A stretch of 27,692 nt of DNA from an uncultured Oscillospiraceae bacterium (GTDB taxonomy: Bacteria; Bacillota; Clostridia; Oscillospirales; Acutalibacteraceae), in NCBI GenBank assembly GCA_900544375.1, contig UQUZ01000033.1, positions 1 through 27,692 on the forward strand. Direction: 5' to 3'. A program made the translations under genes and the position numbers. The notes beneath the pieces are model-generated. The model saw only the letters and a program-made list of their open reading frames with translations, was not told the DNA's origin and made no database searches. Positions 7,989 through 15,108 of this stretch are shown here, in pieces. The stretch's first letter is position 1; the number at the start of each line of letters is the position of its first letter.

Positions 7989-8026
7989 AATCACGCGGTT
8001 TTAAGATGGAAGCCGCGTGATTTTTT
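7989..8026 (+). terminator. Intrinsic terminator of the zinc-ribbon gene
   Basis: A perfect 10-bp stem AATCACGCGG / CCGCGTGATT (7989-7998 with 8013-8022) is followed by TTTTTT at 8021-8026. It ends 31 bases after the stop codon. Confidence 0.9.
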
Positions 8027-8068
8027 ATTACGAAGCGAGTAACAAAGCAAAGCCAGTTACGACCCCAC
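8021..8068 (-). repeat. Inverted repeat B, right copy
   Basis: This is the reverse complement of the left B copy at 6989-7039, exact over 8034-8050. It begins inside the T-run of the terminator and runs straight into repeat A, whereas on the left side A and B are separated by about 145 bases. Confidence 0.75.
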
Positions 8069-8094
8069 GGGGCTAAGAGATATCAGCTGTTCAC
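8069..8094 (-). repeat. Inverted repeat A, right copy
   Basis: This is an exact 26-base reverse complement of 6817-6842. The remaining bases to 8234 hold a plausible ribosome site but no clear promoter for the next gene. Confidence 0.85.
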
Positions 8095-8234
8095 GGGAGC
8101 AGGCGGCTTGGAAGCAGCCTTTAGGGCCTCATATAGATGCACAAGTGCGCCTATGCAGCCGTTTTTATCTAAGTGGCCATACACAGCGGAATTTGTGGAT
8201 CGAATCAGAATAGGCAGGAGAGGATGGGCAGTCG

Positions 8235-9566
8235 ATGTCACGTGCGGTACCAACGAGAGAGCAGTTAGAGTGGGCAGATTGTGAACTTGGTGCAATTTTT
8301 CATTACGATATTACAGTATTTGAGCAGGATTATCGGTTTCGAAGAAGCTGGGGTTATCAGCCCTCCCCACAAATCTTTGCGCCCGATGCGCTTGATACAG
8401 ATCAGTGGATCAGAGCCGTGGCAAAGGCAGGCGTTCGATATGCCGTTTTGGTGGCAAAGCATTGCACTGGTTTCGCCCTATTTCCAAGCAGCGCGAATCC
8501 ATACCATGTGGGCAATTCGCCTTATGGGGAGGATATTGTGAAAAGCTTTGTAGAATCCTGTAAAAAATATGGGATCAAGCCGGGCGTGTACTATTCCACC
8601 GTGTGCAATGCCTATGAAAATGTGGATAATCCGGGGCTGGTGCGTACCAAGGATGCAGGCGATCAAAAACATTACAATAAAGTTGTGGAAACCCAACTGA
8701 CAGAGTTATGGTCTCGCTATGGGGAATGGTTTGAAATCTGGTTTGATGGCGGTACGCTTTCTGTGGAGAAAGGTGGGCTTCCTATTGCCCCGTTACTCCT
8801 GCGTTATCAGCCGAACGCTATTACCTTCCAGGGCGATAAGCTAAAGAAGAAAAATAATTTGCGTTGGGTAGGCAATGAGAAGGGGGAGGCTCCTTTTAAC
8901 TGCTATTCCACCACGAACGATCAGAGCCAATCGGAAGGAACGGTTCAGGACGCTGCGCTTGGCAGGGGTAACCGCAACGGCACCGAGTGGAAACCGGCGG
9001 AGTGCGATATGCCAATCCGCAAAGATAACGAATGGTTCTATATTGATGGCCATGATAAAAAGGTGATGAGCGCAGATCAGCTGTTTGATACATATACCAA
9101 AACAGTCGGAAGAAACTGCAACCTGCTATTGGGGGTTGTAATCGACCGGCACGGCCGTGTGCCGGAAGCGGACGCCAAGGTCTTGGCACAGCTAGGGCAA
9201 AAAATAGACGACCGTTTTTCCATCCCCATAGCGTCGGCACAGGGGGAGGCCGACGGCCTAACGCTTACTTTTCCAGCCTACCAAAAGGTTGATACAGTGG
9301 TATTGGAGGAAGAATTGGCAAATGGACACTCCATTTTTGGGTTTGCCGTGGAAGCGCATACGAAAAAGGGCTGGAAGCAGGTTTTTGCGGCGGAAACAAT
9401 TGGGCATAAACGCATCGCACGATTTCGAGCTGCCTATGCGGATGGGGTTCGGCTCCGTGTGACAGACGGCCGCCAGAGCGCGCAGCTTCGGGGTTTCCAG
9501 GCGTATTGGCTGGACTGTTATTCTTTGGCTCAAAAATCTAGGCTTTTATGGACCGGCCGTTTATAA
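8235..9566 (+). CDS. Alpha-L-fucosidase family protein (GH29), cytoplasmic
   Basis: This 443-residue glycoside hydrolase of family 29 is expected to remove terminal alpha-L-fucose with retention of configuration. The family landmarks are in order. GAIFHYDITVF (19-29) matches the HxGxxTF region, AKHCTGFALFPS (74-85) matches AKHHDGFxxWPS, and the catalytic nucleophile is D171 in EIWFDGG. The last ~110 residues look like the usual C-terminal beta-sandwich. There is no signal peptide, so it should act inside the cell on imported fucosylated oligosaccharides (inference). The substitution HCTG for HHDG may affect substrate contacts. The ATG at 8235 follows GGAGAGGATGG. A terminator follows, so it is probably monocistronic. 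No fucose transporter or catabolic genes are nearby. Confidence 0.88.
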   Translation: MSRAVPTREQLEWADCELGAIFHYDITVFEQDYRFRRSWGYQPSPQIFAPDALDTDQWIRAVAKAGVRYAVLVAKHCTGFALFPSSANPYHVGNSPYGEDIVKSFVESCKKYGIKPGVYYSTVCNAYENVDNPGLVRTKDAGDQKHYNKVVETQLTELWSRYGEWFEIWFDGGTLSVEKGGLPIAPLLLRYQPNAITFQGDKLKKKNNLRWVGNEKGEAPFNCYSTTNDQSQSEGTVQDAALGRGNRNGTEWKPAECDMPIRKDNEWFYIDGHDKKVMSADQLFDTYTKTVGRNCNLLLGVVIDRHGRVPEADAKVLAQLGQKIDDRFSIPIASAQGEADGLTLTFPAYQKVDTVVLEEELANGHSIFGFAVEAHTKKGWKQVFAAETIGHKRIARFRAAYADGVRLRVTDGRQSAQLRGFQAYWLDCYSLAQKSRLLWTGRL

Positions 9567-9605
9567 ACCGGATCAGTTCAAGTGACCTTCTACTTTTTCA
9601 AAACG

Positions 9606-9660
9606 AACCTCCCAGGCTTTGGCAGGGCAAAATGCCGCCGGAGCCCGGGAGGTTTTCGTT
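9606..9660. terminator. Terminator after the cytoplasmic GH29 gene
   Basis: The outer stem CCTCCC-GGCT / AGCC-GGGAGG (9608-9618 with 9642-9652) holds an inner GGCAGGGC/GCCGCC hairpin and is followed by TTTTCGTT. The left flank also reads as T-rich on the minus strand, so it may stop the convergent deacylase transcript too. 9661-9799 holds nothing I recognise. Confidence 0.75.
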
Positions 9661-9799
9661 GCACAGCGGGGCAATCAGAGCTCTCCGCCTGCCGTTCTAT
9701 CAGAGATATGCGCCAGTGCTATTAAGAAATGATTGACATTTTTTAAAAGCAATCGATTTCAGATCAATACAGCAATAGCCGAGGACGAAACAGCCCTGC

Positions 9800-11404
9800 C
9801 TATCTTCGGATTACCATGCCTGCGCCCAACAGCGCTCGTTCATCTGCTTTTCCGTCTTTTACGACGCACTTTCCGTTAATATAGACGGAATCAATGCCGA
9901 TTGGGCGCGTTGGCTCGTCTCCAATATTGGAGACGGCCGCGGCGTCGAAAAGCGTGAGATCGGCCGCATAGCCGGGCTTTAAATAGCCGCGGCAGGCAAT
10001 GGAGAAGCGATCTGCCACAGCGCCGGTCATCTTGCGAACCGTTGCTTCCAGTGGAATACCTTTGCTCTCGCGCGACCAGGCTAGGAATTTTGGAAAACAG
10101 GAGTAAGCGGCCGCATTTTGTACGCCTTTTTCTTCAATCCATGCATCCGTCATGAAAATGGACGGCTCGTGGCGAATCAAGCGGGTAATAATTTCATCGT
10201 TATAATAACGGTACATATTGAGCCTGCCCTTGCCTTCGCTCAGATCGACAAGTCTGATATATGCATCCAGATCAGATATGCCCCATTCGCGGGCGATTTC
10301 CGTCACGCGCTTCCCACAGAGGGTTTCATAGCCGTCCCCAATCCAGGCAACCTGCATATCATCAAAGCCGAATCCGAGCATTTTAACGGTTGCACCGATC
10401 ATAGCGCGCAGCTTCAGATGGGTCCAGCGCGTGTGGCGCTGATCCGAAGGCAGGGAGAGATACCAATTCGGCAGGACGACTGTGATAACCGAAACGCCAA
10501 AGGTCATGGAATACAGGTCATAGCAGAAATCATAGCCTTCTGAACGGACTTGGTCGATTTGTGCAAGGCTCTCCTCCACTGTTTTCCAAGAGGATTCGCC
10601 CACGTAGATGAGATGGGAATACTGCATTTTGACACCCGTTCGTTTGGTCAGCTCAATCATTTCATCCAGTGCCCGCAGATTGTGCGGCCTGCCTCCAAAG
10701 GGCGGATTGTAGGAGGTGGAAGCGGCGGAACAAGCCCTCTCATGGACGGTGAGCACACCGCCGTGTTTTGCCACAATACGTGCAGCACCCTCCAACTCGT
10801 CGGCTGTGGCATATCTGTCCGGCTCGTACATCAATCCAAAAGAAGCGCCAAAAGCCCCATCGGAAAGAGAACGCTCCAGAATTTCATCGCGCTTTTTCAT
10901 TTCCTGCCCTGTAAGCGGCCGGTTTTCATATCCGCAGATACCGATCCGAATGGGGCCGTGGCCCTGAAGAGGCACCATATTCAAAGGCGTCAGTTTGGCG
11001 GCGGAATCACACCAGCCGGCGAAGGTGGAAAAATCACCCTGAGCATCCCCTACCTGAAATAGGCCGCTTCCAAGCAGGTTCTTGTAAGGGGTGCCAGGAT
11101 CATAGCCAAACGGGGCGAATCCGCAGTTGCCAACAACCTGTGTGGTGATGCCTTGCTCTGCAAAGGGGATGAAAAATGGCAGTGGATTCTGCCGCGCGGC
11201 GAACCAATCGTTGTGGGAGTGGGCATCGATAAATCCCGGCGCTACCGTGAGCCCCATACAATCGTATGCTTCTCCATCAAATCCCTCCGGCGCTTTGCCA
11301 CAGGAGACCGCTTCAATTTTATCCTTTTCGGTTATGACATAGCCTTGAAAAGCCGGGGCTCCGCTGCCGTCGATGATCGTTGCATTTTTGAACAGCCTTT
11401 TCAT
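9800..11404 (-). CDS. N-acyl-D-amino-acid deacylase family amidohydrolase
   Basis: This 534-residue metal-dependent amidohydrolase has a TIM-barrel and a small beta domain formed by both termini. The metal-binding HxH is H62/H64 in PGFIDAHSHND. The D-aminoacylase signature with its cysteine ligand is VGNCGFAPFG (C94). Further likely ligands are H221 (LTVHERA), H264 (MQYSHL) and D420 (FMTDAW). D-aminoacylases release D-amino acids from N-acyl-D-amino acids; related proteins act on dihydropyrimidines or acyl-amino compounds, so the exact substrate is open. The ATG at 11404 follows AAAGGGGTC. The gene stands alone under a near-consensus promoter and diverges from the P-loop gene at 11599. Confidence 0.85.
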   Translation of the reverse strand: MKRLFKNATIIDGSGAPAFQGYVITEKDKIEAVSCGKAPEGFDGEAYDCMGLTVAPGFIDAHSHNDWFAARQNPLPFFIPFAEQGITTQVVGNCGFAPFGYDPGTPYKNLLGSGLFQVGDAQGDFSTFAGWCDSAAKLTPLNMVPLQGHGPIRIGICGYENRPLTGQEMKKRDEILERSLSDGAFGASFGLMYEPDRYATADELEGAARIVAKHGGVLTVHERACSAASTSYNPPFGGRPHNLRALDEMIELTKRTGVKMQYSHLIYVGESSWKTVEESLAQIDQVRSEGYDFCYDLYSMTFGVSVITVVLPNWYLSLPSDQRHTRWTHLKLRAMIGATVKMLGFGFDDMQVAWIGDGYETLCGKRVTEIAREWGISDLDAYIRLVDLSEGKGRLNMYRYYNDEIITRLIRHEPSIFMTDAWIEEKGVQNAAAYSCFPKFLAWSRESKGIPLEATVRKMTGAVADRFSIACRGYLKPGYAADLTLFDAAAVSNIGDEPTRPIGIDSVYINGKCVVKDGKADERALLGAGMVIRR

Positions 11405-11466
11405 ACAATGACCCCTTTCTTGGATTACAATTAAAATAATAAAATAGAATATATTGAAGTGATTTT

Positions 11467-11495
11467 AGTATAGAATAGCCAAAATAAACTGTCAA
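11467..11495 (-). promoter_or_regulatory. Near-consensus sigma-A promoter of the deacylase gene
   Basis: On the minus strand TTGACA (11495-11490), a 17-base spacer and TATACT (11472-11467) give 11 of 12 consensus bases. The start site would be near 11460, leaving a leader of about 55 bases. On the opposite strand a weaker candidate, TTGAAT-18-TAAACT at about 11552-11581, could serve the divergent gene at 11599. Confidence 0.85.
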
Positions 11496-11598
11496 GCAAA
11501 TTCACAATACAAATGATCTGATTTTGTCGAAAAACGCTTCGTGTCACATTTTGAATCGCCTGCATACAATAGTGTAAACTGGTTTGATGGGGGATTGA

Positions 11599-12702
11599 AT
11601 GATGGAGCAAAAATACAATGCACGGTTTCTCGGGGCCAACACGCCGGAAGGTTTTATTTCTCTGTTCGATGAATTGTATGACCCGGCAGAAGATTGGCGC
11701 GCCTATATCATCAAGGGCGGCCCGGGCACAGGAAAATCCAGGCTGATGCGCAGAGTGGCAGACGAGCTGGAGCAGGCGGGCTATACGGCGCAACGTGTGT
11801 TGTGCTCTTCCGACCCGGATTCTTTAGACGGCGTTATTTTCCCGCAGATACGCGCGTGTATTGCCGACGGCACTTCGCCTCATGTGATTGAACCGCGGTT
11901 CCCCGGCGCTGTGGAGGAGCTTGTAAACCTCGGTGATTACTGGGATGCGGAACAGCTGCGTGTGCATGCGGAAGGAATTCGCGCCGCGGCCCTCAAAAAC
12001 AGCGCTTATCATCAACGGTGCATCGGATTCCTTTCCGCAGCCGGTTCGCTGGCTAATGATACGCTTCGGATCGCCTTGGAATGCGCCAATACGGATAAGA
12101 TTGCCGCATACGCCTCGCGCTTTGCTGCGCGGGAATTTGGGGCGGGGCATGGGCGTGTCGGCCGGGAAAGCCGATGCTTCCTCAGCGCAATTACCCCGAA
12201 GGGGTTTGTGATGTGCGCTGATCTGATTGCCGAGCAATGCGACCGTGTGATCGTGCTGGATGATGCATACGGGGCGGTATCTTCCTTGATCCTTGACAGG
12301 CTGCGCTCCTATGCGCTGGCGGCGGGGCTGGATGTGACGGCCTGCTTGTGCCCGATGAGTGCAGGCAAGCTCATTGAGCATTTGATCATCCCAAAGCTTC
12401 GGCTCTGCCTGTTTACCGCAAACCGGTTCCATCCCGCGCCGGAGGCGCCGCTGCGCCGTATCCACGCACGCCGCTTTATGGATGAGGAAGGAATGAAAAC
12501 GCACCGTTACCGCCTTCATTTCAATGCAAAAGCAGAGGCGGAGCTATTGGCGGAGGCAATCCATATGCTGGAGAACGCAAAGGAGACGCACGATATGCTG
12601 GAGGCGTTTTATATCCCCGCCATGGATTTTAAAAAGGTTGAAAAAAGGGGCGCGCAGATCACACAGGCACTGTTGGCACGCGCAAAGCGCATGGAGAAAT
12701 AG
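11599..12702 (+). CDS. PRK06851-type P-loop ATPase with internal duplication
   Basis: This 367-residue protein resembles an uncharacterised Firmicutes ATPase family (PRK06851 type, recognised from memory). It has two similar halves. Half 1 (about 8-100) runs RFLGANTPEGFISLFDEL, then the Walker A GGPGTGKS (40-47), then VLCSSDPDSLDGVIFPQI. Half 2 (about 192-275) repeats the order: CFLSAITPKGFVMCADL, then VIVLDDAYGAVSSLILDRL where the P-loop should be, then CLCPMSAGKLIEHLIIPKL. The second P-loop has therefore lost GxxGxGKS and is unlikely to bind nucleotide. The function is unknown; a nucleotide-driven switch is inference. The start is ATGATG behind GGGGGA, and a terminator follows 21 bases after the stop. 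Confidence 0.75.
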   Translation: MMEQKYNARFLGANTPEGFISLFDELYDPAEDWRAYIIKGGPGTGKSRLMRRVADELEQAGYTAQRVLCSSDPDSLDGVIFPQIRACIADGTSPHVIEPRFPGAVEELVNLGDYWDAEQLRVHAEGIRAAALKNSAYHQRCIGFLSAAGSLANDTLRIALECANTDKIAAYASRFAAREFGAGHGRVGRESRCFLSAITPKGFVMCADLIAEQCDRVIVLDDAYGAVSSLILDRLRSYALAAGLDVTACLCPMSAGKLIEHLIIPKLRLCLFTANRFHPAPEAPLRRIHARRFMDEEGMKTHRYRLHFNAKAEAELLAEAIHMLENAKETHDMLEAFYIPAMDFKKVEKRGAQITQALLARAKRMEK

Positions 12703-12723
12703 ACAAATTTGTGAAGCTTTTTT

Positions 12724-12752
12724 GCAGGCTGTTTTTTCACAGCCTGCATTTT
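12724..12752 (+). terminator. Intrinsic terminator after the P-loop gene
   Basis: A perfect 9-bp stem GCAGGCTGT / ACAGCCTGC (12724-12732 with 12739-12747) with a TTTTTC loop is followed by ATTTTGTT. Confidence 0.85.
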
Positions 12753-12825
12753 GTTACCCGTATGCTGCATATGATTTTTTAACGCATGTTTTATTTATAA
12801 GATAGGGGCAGATGCAAAATAGCGA

Positions 12826-12854
12826 TTGAATTTTCATGCAGAATTGGTTACAAT
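12826..12854 (+). promoter_or_regulatory. Promoter of the RING/DUF2628 gene
   Basis: TTGAAT (12826-12831), a 17-base spacer and TACAAT (12849-12854) form a good sigma-A promoter. The TTG of the -35 box happens to be in frame with the gene downstream, so a start placed there would be an artefact. Confidence 0.75.
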
Positions 12855-12888
12855 GAAAATATCTTTCAAAATGATAGGGGGTTCTGAT

Positions 12889-13836
12889 TTGAACCGATAC
12901 GAAGGAGCTGTCTGCCCAGTTTGCGGACAGGCCTTTACACAGGGGGATGACGTGGTTGTTTGCCCGGCATGTGGCACACCGCATCACCGTGCCTGTTGGA
13001 TGCGTGAGGGCCGCTGTGCCAATGAGAAAAAGCATGCCTCCGGATATACGTGGCAGGGGGCGCCACAAGAGAAAAATGCATTTGAGGAGAAAACAGAGCT
13101 CGGGATTATTTGCCCGCGCTGTGGCACAAACAGCCCAAGGGATACCCTCTTTTGCCCAAACTGCGGCCAGCCGCTCGGTGCGCAGCAGCCGGGCGGTTAT
13201 TCGCCGTTTGGCGGGCAGCCTTATGCGCAGCGATTTGTCACGAATGTGCCGCCGGATGAAAAAATTGACGGCATTCCGGTTGCGGAGGTTGCGGCCTATG
13301 TTCGAACAGGGACGGTCAGCTATCTCTCGAAATTTTTCCGCATGGACCGTGAAAAGAAAAAGATCGGCTGGAACTGGGCCGCGTTTTTCTTTTCGCCGTT
13401 TTGGTTTTTTTATCGAAAGCTGTATGCAGCCGGCGCTGTTGTAACGTCGCTGCTCCTGGCGCTGTCGGTTGCGTTCTCTGGCCCGCTGGAGCAATATATG
13501 GAGGCCTATCTTCAGTATGCACAAGCCGCTATGCAGGGCCAGGCAGCAGCGGAATCGGCCTTGGCGGCCCTGTGGGGCGCGATGCCGCTGGCAACCCTGT
13601 TCCTGGGGCTCCAGCTTGTGCTACATGTTGTGTGCGCGCTGATTGCCAACCGGCTGTATTTTAAAAAAACGACGGGGGACCTGCACGCGCTCCATGAGCA
13701 AACGCTTGGGGAGAGCGAATACCGGCTCCAGCTCTTTAAGAAGGGTGGAACGTCGCTGCTGTTCGGCTTCAGCTCTTATGTGCTGTATGACATCGCCTAT
13801 ATGCTGGTCATCCAGCTTTTGGCCCAAATTTTATAA
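12889..13836 (+). CDS. Membrane protein with RING-like finger, zinc ribbon and DUF2628-type region
   Basis: This 315-residue protein has an N-terminal prokaryotic RING-like finger (C9, C12, C25, C28, H32/H33, C36, C43; CPVCGQ...CPACGTPHHRACW). A zinc ribbon follows (C75/C78 and C89/C92). After a Gly/Pro linker comes a DUF2628-like segment KIGWNWAAFFFSPFWFFYRKLYAAG (about 158-182), then membrane helices (about 182-198, 230-253, 288-312). Such proteins are common in Clostridia but have no assigned role. The start is TTG 12889, because AGGGGG lies 7 bases before it and transcription from the 12826-12854 promoter begins near 12861. A longer form from 12826 would begin inside the -35 box. galU starts 23 bases downstream, so the two may be co-transcribed. 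Confidence 0.8.
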   Translation: MNRYEGAVCPVCGQAFTQGDDVVVCPACGTPHHRACWMREGRCANEKKHASGYTWQGAPQEKNAFEEKTELGIICPRCGTNSPRDTLFCPNCGQPLGAQQPGGYSPFGGQPYAQRFVTNVPPDEKIDGIPVAEVAAYVRTGTVSYLSKFFRMDREKKKIGWNWAAFFFSPFWFFYRKLYAAGAVVTSLLLALSVAFSGPLEQYMEAYLQYAQAAMQGQAAAESALAALWGAMPLATLFLGLQLVLHVVCALIANRLYFKKTTGDLHALHEQTLGESEYRLQLFKKGGTSLLFGFSSYVLYDIAYMLVIQLLAQIL

Positions 13837-13859
13837 GATCATATTAGGAGGATTATAGG

Positions 13860-14735
13860 ATGAAAGTAAAAAAAGCGATTATTCCGGCCGCGGGTATGGG
13901 CACGCGCGTGCTACCCGCTTCTAAGGCTGTGCCGAAGGAAATGCTCAATATTGTGGATAAGCCGGCCATTCAGTACATCGTTGAAGAGGCTGTTGCCGCC
14001 GGGATTGAGGATATCCTGATTATTACCAACCGCGGCAAGGGCGTCATAGAAGATCATTTTGACCATGCCTTTGAACTGGAGACGAACCTCAAGGACAACG
14101 CCTCCAAGCAGCATATCTATGAGGAGCTCAAGGCGATTGCGAACCTGGCGAACGTTTATTTTATCCGCCAGAAGGAGACAAAGGGCCTGGCGGATGCAAT
14201 CCTGCGCGCAAAATCCTTTGTAGGCAATGAACCGTTCGGCATTCTGTATGGCGACGACGTGATCCTCTCGGAAGACCCGGTCATCGGCCAGCTTTGCCGC
14301 GCGTATGAGGAGTTTGGTTTCGGTGCGGTGGGCGTGAAGGAAGTGCCGCGTGAGGATGTGCCGAAATATTGCACATTGGATGTGACACCCTTGCGCGACA
14401 ATATCATGAAGTGCAATAATATCATCGAAAAGCCTACGCCGGATCAGATTATGTCCTGCTATTCGATCCTTGGCCGCGTTGTTATGCCTCCAGAGATTTT
14501 TGGCATCATTGAGCAGACCCCGGTGGACAAGAAAAGCGGCGAGGTCTATTTTACTGATTCGATGGTCACGCTCGCCAAGCAAAGCGGTCTGACAGCGGTG
14601 GATTTTGTCGGCACGCGTTACGATATGGGAAACAAGCTCGGCATCATGAAGGCAAACTGCGAGGTCGCGCTGACGCACCCGGAGATTGGCGCAGATTTCA
14701 AAGCGTATCTCCAAGAGCTTGTCAGAACATTCTGA
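13860..14735 (+). CDS. galU: UTP--glucose-1-phosphate uridylyltransferase
   Basis: This 291-residue enzyme makes UDP-glucose from UTP and glucose-1-phosphate, feeding cell-wall glycans, glycolipids and galactose metabolism. The nucleotide-binding signature IIPAAGMGTRVLPASKAVPKEML covers residues 7-29, with G12-G14 and R16 at the triphosphate and the conserved KEM lysine at 26. Further GalU landmarks are GDD (LYGDDVI), the EKP motif (IIEKPTPDQI) and the C-terminal DMGNKLG. The length is typical. The ATG follows AGGAGG at 9 bases and is preceded by the RING/DUF2628 gene. A terminator follows 16 bases after the stop. Confidence 0.97.
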   Translation: MKVKKAIIPAAGMGTRVLPASKAVPKEMLNIVDKPAIQYIVEEAVAAGIEDILIITNRGKGVIEDHFDHAFELETNLKDNASKQHIYEELKAIANLANVYFIRQKETKGLADAILRAKSFVGNEPFGILYGDDVILSEDPVIGQLCRAYEEFGFGAVGVKEVPREDVPKYCTLDVTPLRDNIMKCNNIIEKPTPDQIMSCYSILGRVVMPPEIFGIIEQTPVDKKSGEVYFTDSMVTLAKQSGLTAVDFVGTRYDMGNKLGIMKANCEVALTHPEIGADFKAYLQELVRTF

Positions 14736-14751
14736 CGAAATTTGCATAGAA

Positions 14752-14791
14752 CGGCCCGCCTCACTGTAGCCGAGGGGGGCCGATTGTTTTT
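14752..14791 (+). terminator. Intrinsic terminator of galU
   Basis: An 11-bp stem with one mismatch (14752-14762 with 14772-14782, CGGCCCGCCTC / GAGGGGGGCCG) is followed by ATTGTTTTT. Confidence 0.8.
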
Positions 14792-14814
14792 ATGAGGGGG
14801 AAGGAAGCGGATGA

Positions 14815-14988
14815 TACTGCCGGGCGAATAACTACGGCTCCTACCGCGTAATGGAAAAGTGCGGGATGCGTAGGGAAGCCCATTTCATCCGGAACCGCAC
14901 GGGTCGGGAATCGGGCATATGGTACGATGAATTTATTTATGCGCTGCTCAGGGAAAAGCGGGCAACAGGTGAAGAGGCTGGCAGGTAG
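14815..14988 (+). pseudogene. Remnant of a RimJ/RimL-type GNAT acetyltransferase (C-terminal end)
   Basis: The frame from 14815 to the TAG at 14986-14988 encodes about 57 residues. It includes NNYGSYRVMEKCGMRREAHF and then GIWYDEFIYALLREK, which matches the C-terminal end of RimJ/RimL-like acetyltransferases (N-x-x-S-x-x-V-M-E-K-x-G-M). An in-frame TGA at 14812-14814 comes directly before it, there is no start or ribosome site, and the acetyl-CoA loop is missing. It lies between two terminators. I read it as the 3' scar of a deleted gene. Confidence 0.75.
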
Positions 14989-15004
14989 ATACCTTCAAAC
15001 GAAT

Positions 15005-15050
15005 AAAACGGTCTGTTCCTCAGCATAACTGGAGGAACAGACCGTTTTTA
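15005..15050. terminator. Bidirectional terminator between the GNAT remnant and the MetRS-like gene
   Basis: A perfect 17-bp stem pairs 15005-15021 with 15032-15048 (core ACGGTCTGTTCCTC / GAGGAACAGACCGT). A-runs and T-runs flank it on both sides, so it works in either direction. It lies 59 bases beyond the stop of the minus-strand gene at 15109. Confidence 0.9.
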
Positions 15051-15108
15051 ATAGACAGCAAAGCCGGGTGGAAGATGGCGGTTGCCCTGGCAGAAGGAAT
15101 TGGCGGCG

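Noticed and set aside
6817..8094. Insertion sequence with terminal inverted repeats
   Set aside because: The enclosed gene is a zinc-ribbon membrane protein, not a transposase, and no target-site duplication was seen. It is kept as a repeat-flanked gene only.
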